Positions 1 to 8,729 of a stretch of DNA of 64,000 nucleotides are shown here, piece after piece. This DNA is from Zoogloea sp. GTDB taxonomy: Bacteria > Pseudomonadota > Gammaproteobacteria > Burkholderiales > Rhodocyclaceae. Positions within the stretch are counted from its first letter, which is position 1. The number at the start of each line of letters is the position of its first letter. The notes beneath the pieces were generated by a model that did no database searches, had not been told where the DNA came from, and saw only the letters and a program-made list of their open reading frames with translations. The DNA is taken from positions 1,127,501 through 1,191,500 of the forward strand of contig JADJBR010000009.1 in assembly GCA_016703645.1 (NCBI GenBank). Reading direction: 5' to 3'. The translations under genes were made by a program, and so were the position numbers.

Positions 1-768
<768 letters not shown>

Positions 769-791
<23 letters not shown>

Positions 792-896
792 CGAGCGGTT
801 CGAGTTCGGCACCCGGAAGCGCAACCGTAAAAGGCTAAGGCGCGCATCCCAGGGGCGAAATCGGGCCGCGCGGTAGATCGATTCAAACCCGCTCAG
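769..896. repeat. Palindromic intergenic element, copy A
   Basis: A copy of a dispersed element of about 125 bp with imperfect terminal inverted repeats of the form CTGAGNGGGTGTGAANAAATC. This copy begins inside the last codons of the diguanylate cyclase and ends in the last codons of the convergent cupin gene. It shares GTAGCGAGCGGTTCG and the internal GGGGCGAAATCGGG with copy B at 9617. The whole element can fold into one long hairpin. Confidence 0.75.
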
Positions 897-1219
897 CGCA
901 TGCCGCCGGCAGGCCCGAACATGGCCATCAGGGTCAGATCTTCCGTAATGTTGAAGAAGGAATGTTCCGTGGTCGCGCCCACAAACATCACCATCCCCGG
1001 CCCCACCTCCTGTTGCTGTCCGTCGATGCTCAGCACCGCGCGGCCTTCCAGCACCAGGTAGAGCTCATCCTCCAGGTGCGGTGCCTGCATGTCCTTGGCA
1101 CCGACAGGGAGGCGGTATAGCGCGCAGGACATCTGCGAGCTGCGCAGAAACTCGAAAATGGAAGGCTGATTACCGGCAACCTTGCTCTTGAGTTCATTGA
1201 GGTTGAAGATTTTCCACAC
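893..1219 (-). CDS. Small cupin-domain protein
   Basis: A single-domain cupin of about 108 residues, probably cytoplasmic. The first cupin motif is seen as a His followed by an acidic run (PHLEDELYLVLEG), and the second as a Gly-Pro-Gly turn followed by EHSFF. These positions normally bind a metal. The substrate cannot be told from sequence; family members include sugar-binding proteins, dioxygenases and simple sensors. I chose the GTG at 1219 because homologous proteins usually begin just before the IFNLNEL sequence; an ATG at 1294 would add 25 residues with no domain. No clear ribosome binding site supports either start. It is a single gene, divergent from the next one. Confidence 0.7.
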   Translation of the reverse strand: MWKIFNLNELKSKVAGNQPSIFEFLRSSQMSCALYRLPVGAKDMQAPHLEDELYLVLEGRAVLSIDGQQQEVGPGMVMFVGATTEHSFFNITEDLTLMAMFGPAGGMR

Positions 1220-1396
1220 GATGGATGACCCCAAGGAAAGTAGGTTTTTGATGGACAGGTCGATAGTGCCAGAGGAATCCCAGCGGTCAAGCATTTCCTC
1301 CACGCCCGGCGCTCCGCCGCAAACCGCCTGCCGTGGCAGAACGGCCCTCAGGCAAGGGGTTTCACCTTTCGGCGCCTCGTGGCAGGGCAGGGGGGC

Positions 1397-1810
1397 ATGA
1401 AGCTCGCCAGTCTCGATACGGCCCGGCCCGGCGGCACCCTGCTGGTGGTCAGCGCGGACCTGAGCCTGTGCCAGACAGTCGGCGGCATCGCAGCGACCCT
1501 GGCCCAGGCCCTCGCCGACTGGGACCGGGTTGTTCCACAGCTCGGCGAGGTTTACGCCGCCCTGTCGGCAGGGCACGCCCGCCATGCCCGACCCTTCACC
1601 GCCCGGGAATGCCTTCCCCTGGCCGACGAAGCGTGGTGGGTAGCCTTTCACCCGCCCGGCACCCCCTGTCTGGTTGCCGCGCCCGGCGATTGCATCGCCA
1701 TGTCCCCCGAAACCCTGCCGGCAGAGCTGAGGGAATGGCTGGAAGCCGAGATCAGGGCTCAGCCTTGCCTGGCAGGGCCTGTCGCCCTCGTGACCGGATG
1801 CCGGACTTGA
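1397..1810 (+). CDS. Short protein resembling the N-terminal domain of fumarylacetoacetate hydrolases
   Basis: A 137-residue protein. Residues 1-60 (MKLASL, then VVSADL, then LAQALADWDRV and LGEVYAALSAG) match the pattern of the small N-terminal domain found in bacterial fumarylacetoacetate hydrolase-type enzymes of about 330 residues. The catalytic C-terminal domain with its acidic metal ligands is absent, and the remainder does not resemble it. It may be a decayed gene, a stand-alone domain or a chance likeness. The ATG at 1397 is preceded by GGCAGGGGGG, a good ribosome binding site, which argues that it is translated. No hydrolytic activity is expected. Confidence 0.5.
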   Translation: MKLASLDTARPGGTLLVVSADLSLCQTVGGIAATLAQALADWDRVVPQLGEVYAALSAGHARHARPFTARECLPLADEAWWVAFHPPGTPCLVAAPGDCIAMSPETLPAELREWLEAEIRAQPCLAGPVALVTGCRT

Positions 1811-1896
1811 GTTGATAGCTGATATTTTGCACAGTTGTTCCGTCGGGCTCCAGACTCAACTGCCTCCCACTTCGATTCCAGACACCTTGCAACGCC

Positions 1897-2373
1897 ATGC
1901 CCATGAATCGTCAGACAAGCTTCGAATTTCCCGTCGACGGGGCTGCCTTTCCGGCGCCTGCGGTGCGTGCGGCGCACCGTCGCCGGCTTGTGGTGCCGGA
2001 TGTCGGGGGGCTTCCGCCCTTTCAACTGGCCCTGGAGGCCTCGGGCGACCCGATCGAGGTGCGACTGCCGGTGTCCGTGCCAGCGCCTTTGCCCGTGCCC
2101 GGGCGTGTCCGTGACGATGACGATGCCCCTGCGGCAGGCGTTGCGCGGGCGCAGCAGGGGCCGGGGGCGAAGGTCCAGAAGGCCGTTTCGGTGCATGTCC
2201 GGGGGCGCGTTTGGGAGGTCTGCCTGCGCCTCGTTCCCGACGAATACGAGCCCCACGGTGTGCTGATGGCGTTTGACGAACTCGGCGAGCGCGTTGCCGA
2301 GGAAAAGGTCGTGCCCGACTTCCGGCTGACCGAGGGGGTGGCGCGGAGCTGGATCGAGGGTGATTTCGAGTAG
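1897..2373 (+). CDS. Hypothetical protein
   Basis: A 158-residue open frame with codon use like its neighbours (G/C at third positions, few rare codons) and no known domain that I recognise. It has no signal peptide and no membrane segment. The middle is rich in Pro, Val and Ala with an acidic DDDD patch at about 74-77. The C-terminal third (VHVRGRVWEVCLRLVPDEYE onward) looks like a small folded beta domain. A second start lies two codons downstream at 1903. It stands alone between the short hydrolase-like gene and the dehydrogenase. Function unknown. Confidence 0.5.
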   Translation: MPMNRQTSFEFPVDGAAFPAPAVRAAHRRRLVVPDVGGLPPFQLALEASGDPIEVRLPVSVPAPLPVPGRVRDDDDAPAAGVARAQQGPGAKVQKAVSVHVRGRVWEVCLRLVPDEYEPHGVLMAFDELGERVAEEKVVPDFRLTEGVARSWIEGDFE

Positions 2374-2573
2374 CCCGGCCCGGGGGCGGGTGCGCGGGCG
2401 ATGCGGTGCGTAAATTGAGCCAGAACAGGGTGTCGGCGGCCTTGTGCGGCTAGAGTCGTGCCCAGCCATGAAAGCGTTTCCGTCCGTCCTTCCGCGTGTC
2501 GTCCCGAGCCGTGCTTCGGGTAGCATCCCCTGTCTGACCGGGCAGGGGCCCGGCGCGAATCGAGGAGAGTGAC

Positions 2574-3356
2574 ATGCTGGCAGGCAGGACGGCTTTGGTG
2601 ACGGGTTCCACTTCCGGAATTGGTCTGGCGGTGGCCCAGGCCCTGGCGCGGGCCGGGGCGAAGGTGATGCTCAATGGTTCGCGCCCGGCGGCCGATGCCG
2701 AGGCCCTGCGGGCCGGGCTGGCCGCCGAAGCGGGGGTCGAGGTGGGCTACACCCAGGCCAACCTGGCCCTGGGGGCGTCGGCCCGGGCCCTGGTGGAGGC
2801 CACCATCGCGGCCTTCGGCAGTGTGGACATCCTGGTCAATAACGCGGGCATCCAGCACGTGGCCGCTGTGGACGCCTTTCCCGACGACACCTGGGATCAG
2901 ATCATCGCCATCAACCTGTCGTCGGTGTTCCACACCACCAAGGCGGCCCTGCCGTCCATGAAGGCGCGGGGCTGGGGGCGCATCGTCAATATCGCCTCGG
3001 CCCACGGCGTGGTGGCTTCGCCCTTCAAGGCGCCCTACACGGCCAGCAAGCACGCGGTGGTGGGCTTTTCAAAGGCGGTGGCGCTGGAAGTGGCCGAGCA
3101 GGGCATCACCTGCAACGCCCTGTGCCCGGGCTATGTGCGCACTCCCCTGGTGGAAAAGCAGGTGGTGGATCAGGCCAAGGTGCACAACCTGCCGGAAGAC
3201 CGGGTGATCCGCGAGGTGATCCTGGCTGCCCAGCCCACCAAGCAGTTTGTCGAGGCCGACGAGGTGGCGGCCTTCACGGTGTTCCTGTGCTCCGATGCGG
3301 CCCGTTCGGTGACCGGCTCGGTGCAGTTGATCGATGGGGGCTGGACCGCGAGGTAG
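2574..3356 (+). CDS. bdhA: 3-hydroxybutyrate dehydrogenase (short-chain dehydrogenase)
   Basis: An NAD-dependent cytoplasmic enzyme that oxidises D-3-hydroxybutyrate to acetoacetate, used when polyhydroxybutyrate is broken down. It has 260 residues, the usual length. Visible motifs are the Rossmann TGSTSGIG at 10-17, NNAG at 89-92, and the catalytic set N114, S142, Y155 and K159 (YTASK). The C-terminal LIDGGWTAR is characteristic of the 3-hydroxybutyrate dehydrogenase subgroup. The start is set by GAGGAGAGTGAC just before the ATG. The next gene begins 18 bases after its stop, so the two are probably co-transcribed. The family is sure; the substrate is likely but rests on overall likeness. Confidence 0.85.
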   Translation: MLAGRTALVTGSTSGIGLAVAQALARAGAKVMLNGSRPAADAEALRAGLAAEAGVEVGYTQANLALGASARALVEATIAAFGSVDILVNNAGIQHVAAVDAFPDDTWDQIIAINLSSVFHTTKAALPSMKARGWGRIVNIASAHGVVASPFKAPYTASKHAVVGFSKAVALEVAEQGITCNALCPGYVRTPLVEKQVVDQAKVHNLPEDRVIREVILAAQPTKQFVEADEVAAFTVFLCSDAARSVTGSVQLIDGGWTAR

Positions 3357-3374
3357 CCCCCGGGAAAGGCAGGC

Positions 3375-5219
3375 ATGGAAGAGTTCATCGGTGGCTTGTG
3401 GCACCGCTTCATCACCCGCGCGGCGACGCGCAGCCACCCGGAGGCGGTGGTGCGCCTGGCCGACATGGAGCGCAGCGCCGGGATCCTCTTCCGCGCCCTG
3501 GGGGGCGACGCCGGCCTGCGGGTGGCGCCGGCCGCCGAGGTGGAGCATGGCGCCCGCCGCAACTGGCTGGCGCGCCTGGCCCATGCCGGCGAGAAGGTGG
3601 CCCAGGCCGCCCGGGATGAGGAAACCTTGCGGCTGCCGGCCGAGATCGCGCTCTTCCCCGAGCGCAGCCTCAACCGTGATCTCTACCTGTGGCTGATCGC
3701 CCAGGGGGCTGCCCTGCCCGCCGGTGGCCTGTCGGCCGACACCTGGATCGCCGCCAACCAGCAGGCCAGCGCCGCCACCCTGGAGGCCTTTCCGGGCTTT
3801 GCGGCGCGCTATCGCCGGCTGGTGGCCGCGGTGCTGGCCGAGCGCCCCGACCCGGGCAAGCTGCCGGCCGACGAGGCCGCCGCCGAGAGGGCAATCCGCC
3901 AGGCCCTGGATGCGCCGGGCAACGTTACCGCCCTGCCGGCCGCCCGGCGCCCGCCGACACCCGTGGCCCTGTGGCTGTATCCGGCGCCGGTGGCCCTGGA
4001 CCGGCGCCAGTCCGCCGCTGACCCGACCCCGGCCGAACACCGGGAGGGCAGCAAGTCGGCGGACGCCACCGACCGCCGCCGTCAGGCCCAGCGGGAAGAC
4101 ATGCCCGATGGCCGCAATGGTCTGATCCTGCCCTTCCGGGCCGAGAGCCTGCTGTCCTTTGCCGAATACGTGAAGGTGAACCGTGGCCACGAAGAAGGCG
4201 ACGACGAGGACCCGACCCGGGTGGCCCACGACATGGACCGCATCGCCGTGGCCCAGGATGGTCAGGACACCGCCTCGCGGGTGCGCTTCGACCTGGATCT
4301 GCCCTCCGCTGCCCACGACGACATTCCCCTGGAGAGCGGCATCCTGCTGCCCGAGTGGGACTGGAAGAAGCAGGTGCTGAAGAAGGACATGTGCAGCATC
4401 ACAGTGCTTGACCCCCGGGACGCCCAGCCCTGCCCGCTGCCCCCGCGCCTGATCGCGCCGGCCCGCCGCCTGCGCCGCCAGCTGGAGGCCCTGACCCCTG
4501 CCCGGCGCTGGATCAAGAACCAGCCCGATGGCCCCGAGCTCGACATCGACGCCTGCGTGCGGGCCTATGCCGACCGGCACACCGGCCATGTGGCCGGCAG
4601 CGATGGCGGCTACCTGTCCTGCGAGCGGCGCGAGCGCGACCTGTGCTGCCTGGTGCTGGCTGATCTGTCCCTGTCCACCGATACCTGGGTCAGCGACGAG
4701 CAGCGGGTGATCGACGTGATCCGCGACAGCCTGTGGCTGTTCTCGGAGGCCCTGGGGGCAACGGGCGACCCCTTCGGCCTGTACGGCTTCTCCTCGCGCC
4801 GGCGTGAGCACATCCGCTTTCACCGCATCAAGGGCTTCGACGAGAAGATCGACGACCGCATCCGTGGCCGCATCGGCGCCCTCAAACCGGGTTTCTACAC
4901 CCGCATGGGGGCGGCCATCCGCTACGCCACCCAGATCCTCGCCAAGCGCCCGGAGGCCTTGCGCCTGTTGATGATCCTGTCCGATGGCAAGCCCAATGAC
5001 GTGGATCACTATGAGGGGCGCTACGGCATCGAGGACACCCGGATGAGCCTCAATGCGGCCCGCCAGGAGGGCGTGCGGCCCTTCTGCGTGACCATCGACA
5101 AGGAGGGGCAGGGCTATCTGCCCCACCTCTTCGGCCCTTCCGGTTACACCATCCTGCGCAACCCGGCCGAGCTGCCGGCGCGCCTGCCCGGGCTCTACGC
5201 CCAGCTCACGGCCGGCTGA
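3375..5219 (+). CDS. norD: NorD/CbbO-like vWA-domain protein
   Basis: A 614-residue cytoplasmic protein of the NorD/CbbO group. These work with a MoxR-type ATPase (NorQ/CbbQ) to insert metal into, or activate, partner enzymes such as nitric oxide reductase or Rubisco. The C-terminal von Willebrand A domain starts at about residue 425. Its metal-ion site DLSLS is at 430-434, and the later SDGKPND segment supplies the remaining site. The long N-terminal half is the helical region usual for the family. No norQ, norC or norB is nearby, so its partner and target are unknown; it may serve the preceding dehydrogenase gene only by chance of position. The 3' end overlaps the convergent EAL gene by 14 bases. 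Confidence 0.75.
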   Translation: MEEFIGGLWHRFITRAATRSHPEAVVRLADMERSAGILFRALGGDAGLRVAPAAEVEHGARRNWLARLAHAGEKVAQAARDEETLRLPAEIALFPERSLNRDLYLWLIAQGAALPAGGLSADTWIAANQQASAATLEAFPGFAARYRRLVAAVLAERPDPGKLPADEAAAERAIRQALDAPGNVTALPAARRPPTPVALWLYPAPVALDRRQSAADPTPAEHREGSKSADATDRRRQAQREDMPDGRNGLILPFRAESLLSFAEYVKVNRGHEEGDDEDPTRVAHDMDRIAVAQDGQDTASRVRFDLDLPSAAHDDIPLESGILLPEWDWKKQVLKKDMCSITVLDPRDAQPCPLPPRLIAPARRLRRQLEALTPARRWIKNQPDGPELDIDACVRAYADRHTGHVAGSDGGYLSCERRERDLCCLVLADLSLSTDTWVSDEQRVIDVIRDSLWLFSEALGATGDPFGLYGFSSRRREHIRFHRIKGFDEKIDDRIRGRIGALKPGFYTRMGAAIRYATQILAKRPEALRLLMILSDGKPNDVDHYEGRYGIEDTRMSLNAARQEGVRPFCVTIDKEGQGYLPHLFGPSGYTILRNPAELPARLPGLYAQLTAG

Positions 5220-5964
5220 GGGCCGCTCTGGCGGAGGCCGTGGCGATCAGTCCGGCCACGCTGCGGGAGAGCTGGCGTACCGGCTCGGTCGCCGGCATGC
5301 CCAGCAGAAAGCCCTGGGCGCAGTCGCACTCCAGCTCGCACAGGGTGGCCAGGTCGCGGGCATCCTCGATGCCCTCGGCGATCACCCGCAGCCCGCGCTG
5401 GCGGGTGTCTTCAATCGTGGCGGCAGCCCTGTCCCGGCGCACGGCATCGGCATGGACGCGGTGGGTGCATGACAGGGGCAGCTTGATGAAATCCGCCCCC
5501 ATCCCGCTACGCCCGGTGGCGCGCCCGCAACCCTGCACCCGGAGCTTCTGCCAGGCATCTTCCAGGCCGGCGGGGGTGTCGGTGTCCATGTACTCCACCA
5601 CCAGCCGGGCGGTGTCGAGGCCGCCTTCGTCCAGCATACGAGGCAGTTCGTCGTCTGCCGACACGTCCACGATCATGGCGCCGCTCAGATTGATGAAGAG
5701 CCGTCCGGGCAGCCCGGCCGCAACAAAGGTGGCCACCGCCCGGCGCGCGGCGAGGCGCTCCAGGGGGAGGCCGAGGCCGGCGTCCCGGGCCACCCGCAGG
5801 AGTTGCTCCGGTGTGTGCAACGGCGAGTCGGCGGGGCCCCGCATCAGTGTCTTGTAGCCCAGTACCTCGCGTCGGCGCAGGTCGAAAATGGGTTGGAAGA
5901 CAAAGCCAAGGGCCTGGCAGGCCAGGATGTCCCGGAGATGTGTGACGAGGCCGCTGAAGTACAT
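5206..5964 (-). CDS. Degenerate EAL-domain protein, probably without phosphodiesterase activity
   Basis: A 252-residue EAL-only protein. Active EAL proteins hydrolyse c-di-GMP. Here the signature EAL is replaced by KTL (GYKTLMRG). The segment that should carry the DDFG metal ligands is missing: after LRVQG the chain runs straight to ADFIKLP, about a dozen residues short, and no other frame restores it. FQPIFDL, FINLSG, EYMDTD and the late AEGIE are kept. The protein probably binds c-di-GMP or a partner rather than cutting it. The start ATG at 5964 gives MYFSGL just before the domain; longer versions add only low-complexity sequence. Confidence 0.75.
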   Translation of the reverse strand: MYFSGLVTHLRDILACQALGFVFQPIFDLRRREVLGYKTLMRGPADSPLHTPEQLLRVARDAGLGLPLERLAARRAVATFVAAGLPGRLFINLSGAMIVDVSADDELPRMLDEGGLDTARLVVEYMDTDTPAGLEDAWQKLRVQGCGRATGRSGMGADFIKLPLSCTHRVHADAVRRDRAAATIEDTRQRGLRVIAEGIEDARDLATLCELECDCAQGFLLGMPATEPVRQLSRSVAGLIATASARAALSRP

Positions 5965-6080
5965 GGAGCGTGGGCGTGAGCACGATGGGTAATATCGTGA
6001 TTGTCGGCAGCGCTCCACGCCAATTGAATGAAGCTTTTGTGAAGACCGCGTGATGACGCGGCCTTCGGGACGTCTTCGCT

Positions 6081-6141
6081 CTGAGGGTAAGAATAAATCT
6101 GCTGCGTGACCCGAGTTCGCTACGATCTCTTCACACCCTCT
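6081..6141. repeat. Palindromic intergenic element, short copy E
   Basis: A shortened copy of the dispersed element, about 60 bp. It keeps both ends (CTGAGGGTAAGAATAAATC on the left, GATCTCTTCACACCCTC on the right) and the CTGCTGCGTGACCC arm, but the central hairpin is deleted. It lies between the end of the LysR gene and the start of the EAL gene. Confidence 0.65.
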
Positions 6142-7016
6142 CACTGGCGGCCGTGAAATCGCTCGGCTTCGGCCCCGAAACACCCCACCAGCCACTCGGC
6201 GCTGGCGGCAACCCGCGCCTGGGGGCGGGCATCGGGGTGGATGAGCATCCACAGCTCCCGTATCAACACGGGCTCCGGCCCGCCCAGGCGCACCAGGGCC
6301 GGGTCGGGGTCGGCCATGAAGCAGGGCAGGATGCCGTGGCCGATGCCGTCGGCCACGGCCCGGGCCAGCCCCCGCAGGCTGTTGGAGCGCAGGCGCACCC
6401 GGCCCGTGCCGAGCAGGGCGGCCAGGTGGCGCATCTCCGGCGTGTGGTCCAGATCCGGGTTATAGGCCACCCAGTCACCGGGACGCACCGGCAGATCGCC
6501 TCGGGCGGCGCCATAGAGGGCAAAACCCACGTCGGCCAGCTTGCGGATCAGGAAGTCGCCGCTGGCCGGGCGCGCCAGGCGAATGGCGATGTCGGCCTCC
6601 CGGCGGGCCACGCTCAGGTTGTCGTTGCTGGCGATCAGTTCGACGGAGAGGTCGGGGTGAAGGGCATACAGATTGGGTAGCCGGGGCACCAGGTACTCGC
6701 CGATGATGGCGCTGACGGCGGTGATGCGCACCAGGCCACTGACCGCCCGGTTGCCGGCCTCGGCCAGACGCACCACGCCGGCCACGTCCTCCTCGATGCG
6801 GGTGCTGCGGGCCAGCACCCGCGCGCCCACCGGGGTGGGATGCCAGCGGCCCTCACTGCGCTCGAACAAGGGGGTGCCCAGGCTCTCCTCCAGGGCGCGC
6901 AGGCGGCGGGCCACGGTTGTCTGGTCCACCTTCAGGCTGCGGGCGGCGGCGGCCAGCGTGCCCTCGCGGCCGATCACCACCAAAAAACGCAGATCGTCCC
7001 AGTTCATCATCTTCAT
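6141..7016 (-). CDS. LysR-family transcriptional regulator
   Basis: A DNA-binding regulator of about 291 residues. The N-terminal winged helix-turn-helix spans about residues 5-62 (NWDDLRFLVVI, then GTLAAAARSLKVDQTTVARRL). The C-terminal part is the periplasmic-binding-like effector domain, with GLVRITA marking its first strand. LysR proteins usually control the divergent neighbour and themselves in response to a small ligand. Here the divergent gene is the cysteine hydrolase at 7137, and a perfect inverted repeat lies just upstream of the regulator. The start is uncertain between ATGs at 7016 and 7007. The ligand cannot be predicted. Confidence 0.88.
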   Translation of the reverse strand: MKMMNWDDLRFLVVIGREGTLAAAARSLKVDQTTVARRLRALEESLGTPLFERSEGRWHPTPVGARVLARSTRIEEDVAGVVRLAEAGNRAVSGLVRITAVSAIIGEYLVPRLPNLYALHPDLSVELIASNDNLSVARREADIAIRLARPASGDFLIRKLADVGFALYGAARGDLPVRPGDWVAYNPDLDHTPEMRHLAALLGTGRVRLRSNSLRGLARAVADGIGHGILPCFMADPDPALVRLGGPEPVLIRELWMLIHPDARPQARVAASAEWLVGCFGAEAERFHGRQ

Positions 7017-7027
7017 CCCGATTGAGG

Positions 7028-7043
7028 CCTGCATTTTTGCAGG
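7028..7043. promoter_or_regulatory. Perfect inverted repeat, candidate LysR operator
   Basis: CCTGCATTTTTGCAGG, two six-base arms around a TTTT loop, sits 12 bases upstream of the LysR start and about 95 bases upstream of the divergent hydrolase start. LysR regulators often bind such interrupted palindromes. The assignment is by position and symmetry only. Confidence 0.4.
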
Positions 7044-7136
7044 AAAGTGAGGCATGGATGTCAATTTACGCAGGCTTTGTCAGCGCTTAGTCTGAGCCCG
7101 CTGCTTCCCCATTCACATCCACTCAGGAGATCCTCC

Positions 7137-7736
7137 ATGACCGCGTCCACCTCCCTGCGCCAGTTGTCCGGCCTCCCCGCCGCCCCGTCCCGCCTGTCCG
7201 AGTCGGCCCTGATCCTGGTCGACGCCCAGAACACCTACCGTACCGGGGTGATGCAGCTCAGCGGTGTCGAGCCCGCCCTCGACGCCTGCGCCAGCCTGCT
7301 GGCCCGTGCCCGTGCCCTCAAGGTGCCGGTGATCCACATCCAGCATGATGCCGGCCCCGGCACGCCCTACGACATCCGTGCCGAGATCGGCGCCATTGCC
7401 GACAAGGTGGCGCCCGCCGAGGGCGAGCCGGTGGTGGTGAAGAACTACCCCAACTCTTTCCTGAATACCGATCTGGACGCGCGCCTGAAGGCGTTGGGTG
7501 TGAAGAACCTGGTGGTGGCCGGTTTCATGACCCACATGTGCATCAACTCCACCGGCCGCGGCGCCTTCAATCTGGGCTATGCCGTCACGGTGCCCGCCAA
7601 CGCCACCGCCACCCGCCCCCTCGCCGGGCCGGACGGCAGCACGGTTCCGGCCGCGGTCTTGCAGGCGGCGGCCCTGGCCGCCCTGGGTGATCTGTTTGCC
7701 GTGGTGGTGCCCGACGTGGCGGACATTCCGGACTGA
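7137..7736 (+). CDS. Isochorismatase-like cysteine hydrolase
   Basis: A 199-residue cytoplasmic hydrolase of the isochorismatase/nicotinamidase superfamily. The catalytic triad is visible as D29 (ILVDAQNTY), K102 (VVVKNYPNSF) and C135 (MTHMCINST), with the usual cis-peptide before the cysteine region. The substrate is unknown; members act on isochorismate, nicotinamide, ureas and carbamates. The ATG at 7137 is preceded by AGGAGATCCTCC, a strong ribosome binding site, which rules out the longer frame from 7047. It is divergent from the LysR gene, which probably controls it. A palindromic repeat begins at its stop codon. Confidence 0.85.
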   Translation: MTASTSLRQLSGLPAAPSRLSESALILVDAQNTYRTGVMQLSGVEPALDACASLLARARALKVPVIHIQHDAGPGTPYDIRAEIGAIADKVAPAEGEPVVVKNYPNSFLNTDLDARLKALGVKNLVVAGFMTHMCINSTGRGAFNLGYAVTVPANATATRPLAGPDGSTVPAAVLQAAALAALGDLFAVVVPDVADIPD

Positions 7737-7860
7737 GAGGCCGTGAATAGATCCACTGCGCGGTTCGAGTTCACCCCTGCGATGCTCGCCGTACCCTTGT
7801 ACGGTTGCGCTTCTCGGGGCGAACTCGAACCGCTCGCTACGATTTCTTCGCGCCCTCCGA
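7733..7860. repeat. Palindromic intergenic element, copy C
   Basis: A full copy, in the orientation opposite to copies A and B. It contains the central hairpin CCGTACCCTTGTACGG and the long arm CTCGGGGCGAACTCGAACCG. About 65 bases of its right half are nearly identical to copy D at 19069. It fills the gap between the convergent hydrolase and SprT-like genes. Confidence 0.8.
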
Positions 7861-7882
7861 GCCCCGTCCGCCGACCGGGGCT

Positions 7883-8260
7883 TCAGGCCTGCTGCGCGTC
7901 GGACGTGTGTGCGCTGCGGCGGCGTGCCAGATAGGCGGGGCCGAGGCGGACCGCCAGCTTCTCGGCCTTCATCCAGATATCCGGGTGGGGGCGGAAGCTG
8001 TCTCGCAACTGCTTCCACAGGGGCGAGGCCTTATGGAGCAACTCATGGAGCACCGTGTCGAGCAGATCGAGGGCATCGTCGTCGGACAGGGGCGCCAGAT
8101 AGCGCGGGTTGAGACGCAGGGTGTCGGAGTGCCAGCGATACTGGCCGAAAACCCGCCCTGCCGCCGACAGTTTGCGGGTGCACAAACGCTTGGGGATGCC
8201 CAGTTGCGGCAGGTGCTCCTGCACCACCTCGAGGGCCAGATCGATGTCGCGCCGGGTCAT
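7883..8260 (-). CDS. SprT-like zinc metallopeptidase domain protein
   Basis: A 125-residue protein with one SprT-like domain. The zinc-binding HExxH is seen as VLHELLHKAS at about residues 66-75, preceded by LRLNPRYL, which is the strand that leads into the site in this family. SprT-type proteins are putative metallopeptidases; the bacterial role is poorly known. It begins 20 bases after the DUF1840 gene ends, so the two are probably one transcript. It is short for the family (about 160), and the usual C-terminal zinc ribbon is absent. Confidence 0.7.
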   Translation of the reverse strand: MTRRDIDLALEVVQEHLPQLGIPKRLCTRKLSAAGRVFGQYRWHSDTLRLNPRYLAPLSDDDALDLLDTVLHELLHKASPLWKQLRDSFRPHPDIWMKAEKLAVRLGPAYLARRRSAHTSDAQQA

Positions 8261-8280
8261 GGGGGTGGGGCCTCGCAGGT

Positions 8281-8601
8281 TCAGATGCCCCAGGTGACGG
8301 GGTGCTTGTCCTTCAGGGAGCGCTCCAGGATCTCCAGCAGGGGCACGGCGCGCTGGAAGAAGGCGACACCGCCGCCCGCTGGCTTGGCTTCGTTCTCCTC
8401 GGCGTCGGCCTTCTCGGCCTGCCGGGCCTTGTCGGTGGCAATGGCCTCCTTCAGGGTGGCGATGGCCGAGGGCAACTGTTCCACCGTGAAGATGCCCTTG
8501 GGCTCGGCGGGATCCTTGCCCAGCAAGGTGAGCATCTCCTTGCCGTTCTTCTCGAACATGATGACGTCGCCGCTGGCGGGGGATTTGAAGATGATCAGCA
8601 T
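8281..8601 (-). CDS. DUF1840 family protein
   Basis: A 106-residue protein that fits the DUF1840 family, small proteins common in betaproteobacteria with no known function. Recognisable features are the N-terminal MLIIFKSPASGDVIMF, the middle GIFTVEQLP, and the C-terminal RAVPLLEILERS followed by PVTWG at the end. An acidic, Ala- and Glu-rich linker lies between them. It is the first gene of a pair with the SprT-like gene. The ATG at 8601 puts the conserved strand at the very N-terminus, as is usual. Confidence 0.75.
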   Translation of the reverse strand: MLIIFKSPASGDVIMFEKNGKEMLTLLGKDPAEPKGIFTVEQLPSAIATLKEAIATDKARQAEKADAEENEAKPAGGGVAFFQRAVPLLEILERSLKDKHPVTWGI

Positions 8602-8729
8602 GGGGGAGGGTGTCCTTGCAGTGGAATGGTCCCATTGTAGGCCCGCTGCCGGCCTGGAGGAAAACCCCAAGCGTGAAGTGGCGGCACAGGTGATACCGTG
8701 GGCGCCCGACTTTCCGCGAACCTGAATCC

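Noticed and set aside
1759..3053. Overlapping minus-strand frames of 255 and 343 codons
   Set aside because: Both are antisense to genes with better codon use, including the clear dehydrogenase, and encode Arg/Gly-rich sequence.
3069..5126. A 685-codon open frame on the minus strand
   Set aside because: It is antisense to the NorD-like gene, has low-complexity Gly/His/Gln-rich translation and no domain; high GC content keeps such frames open.
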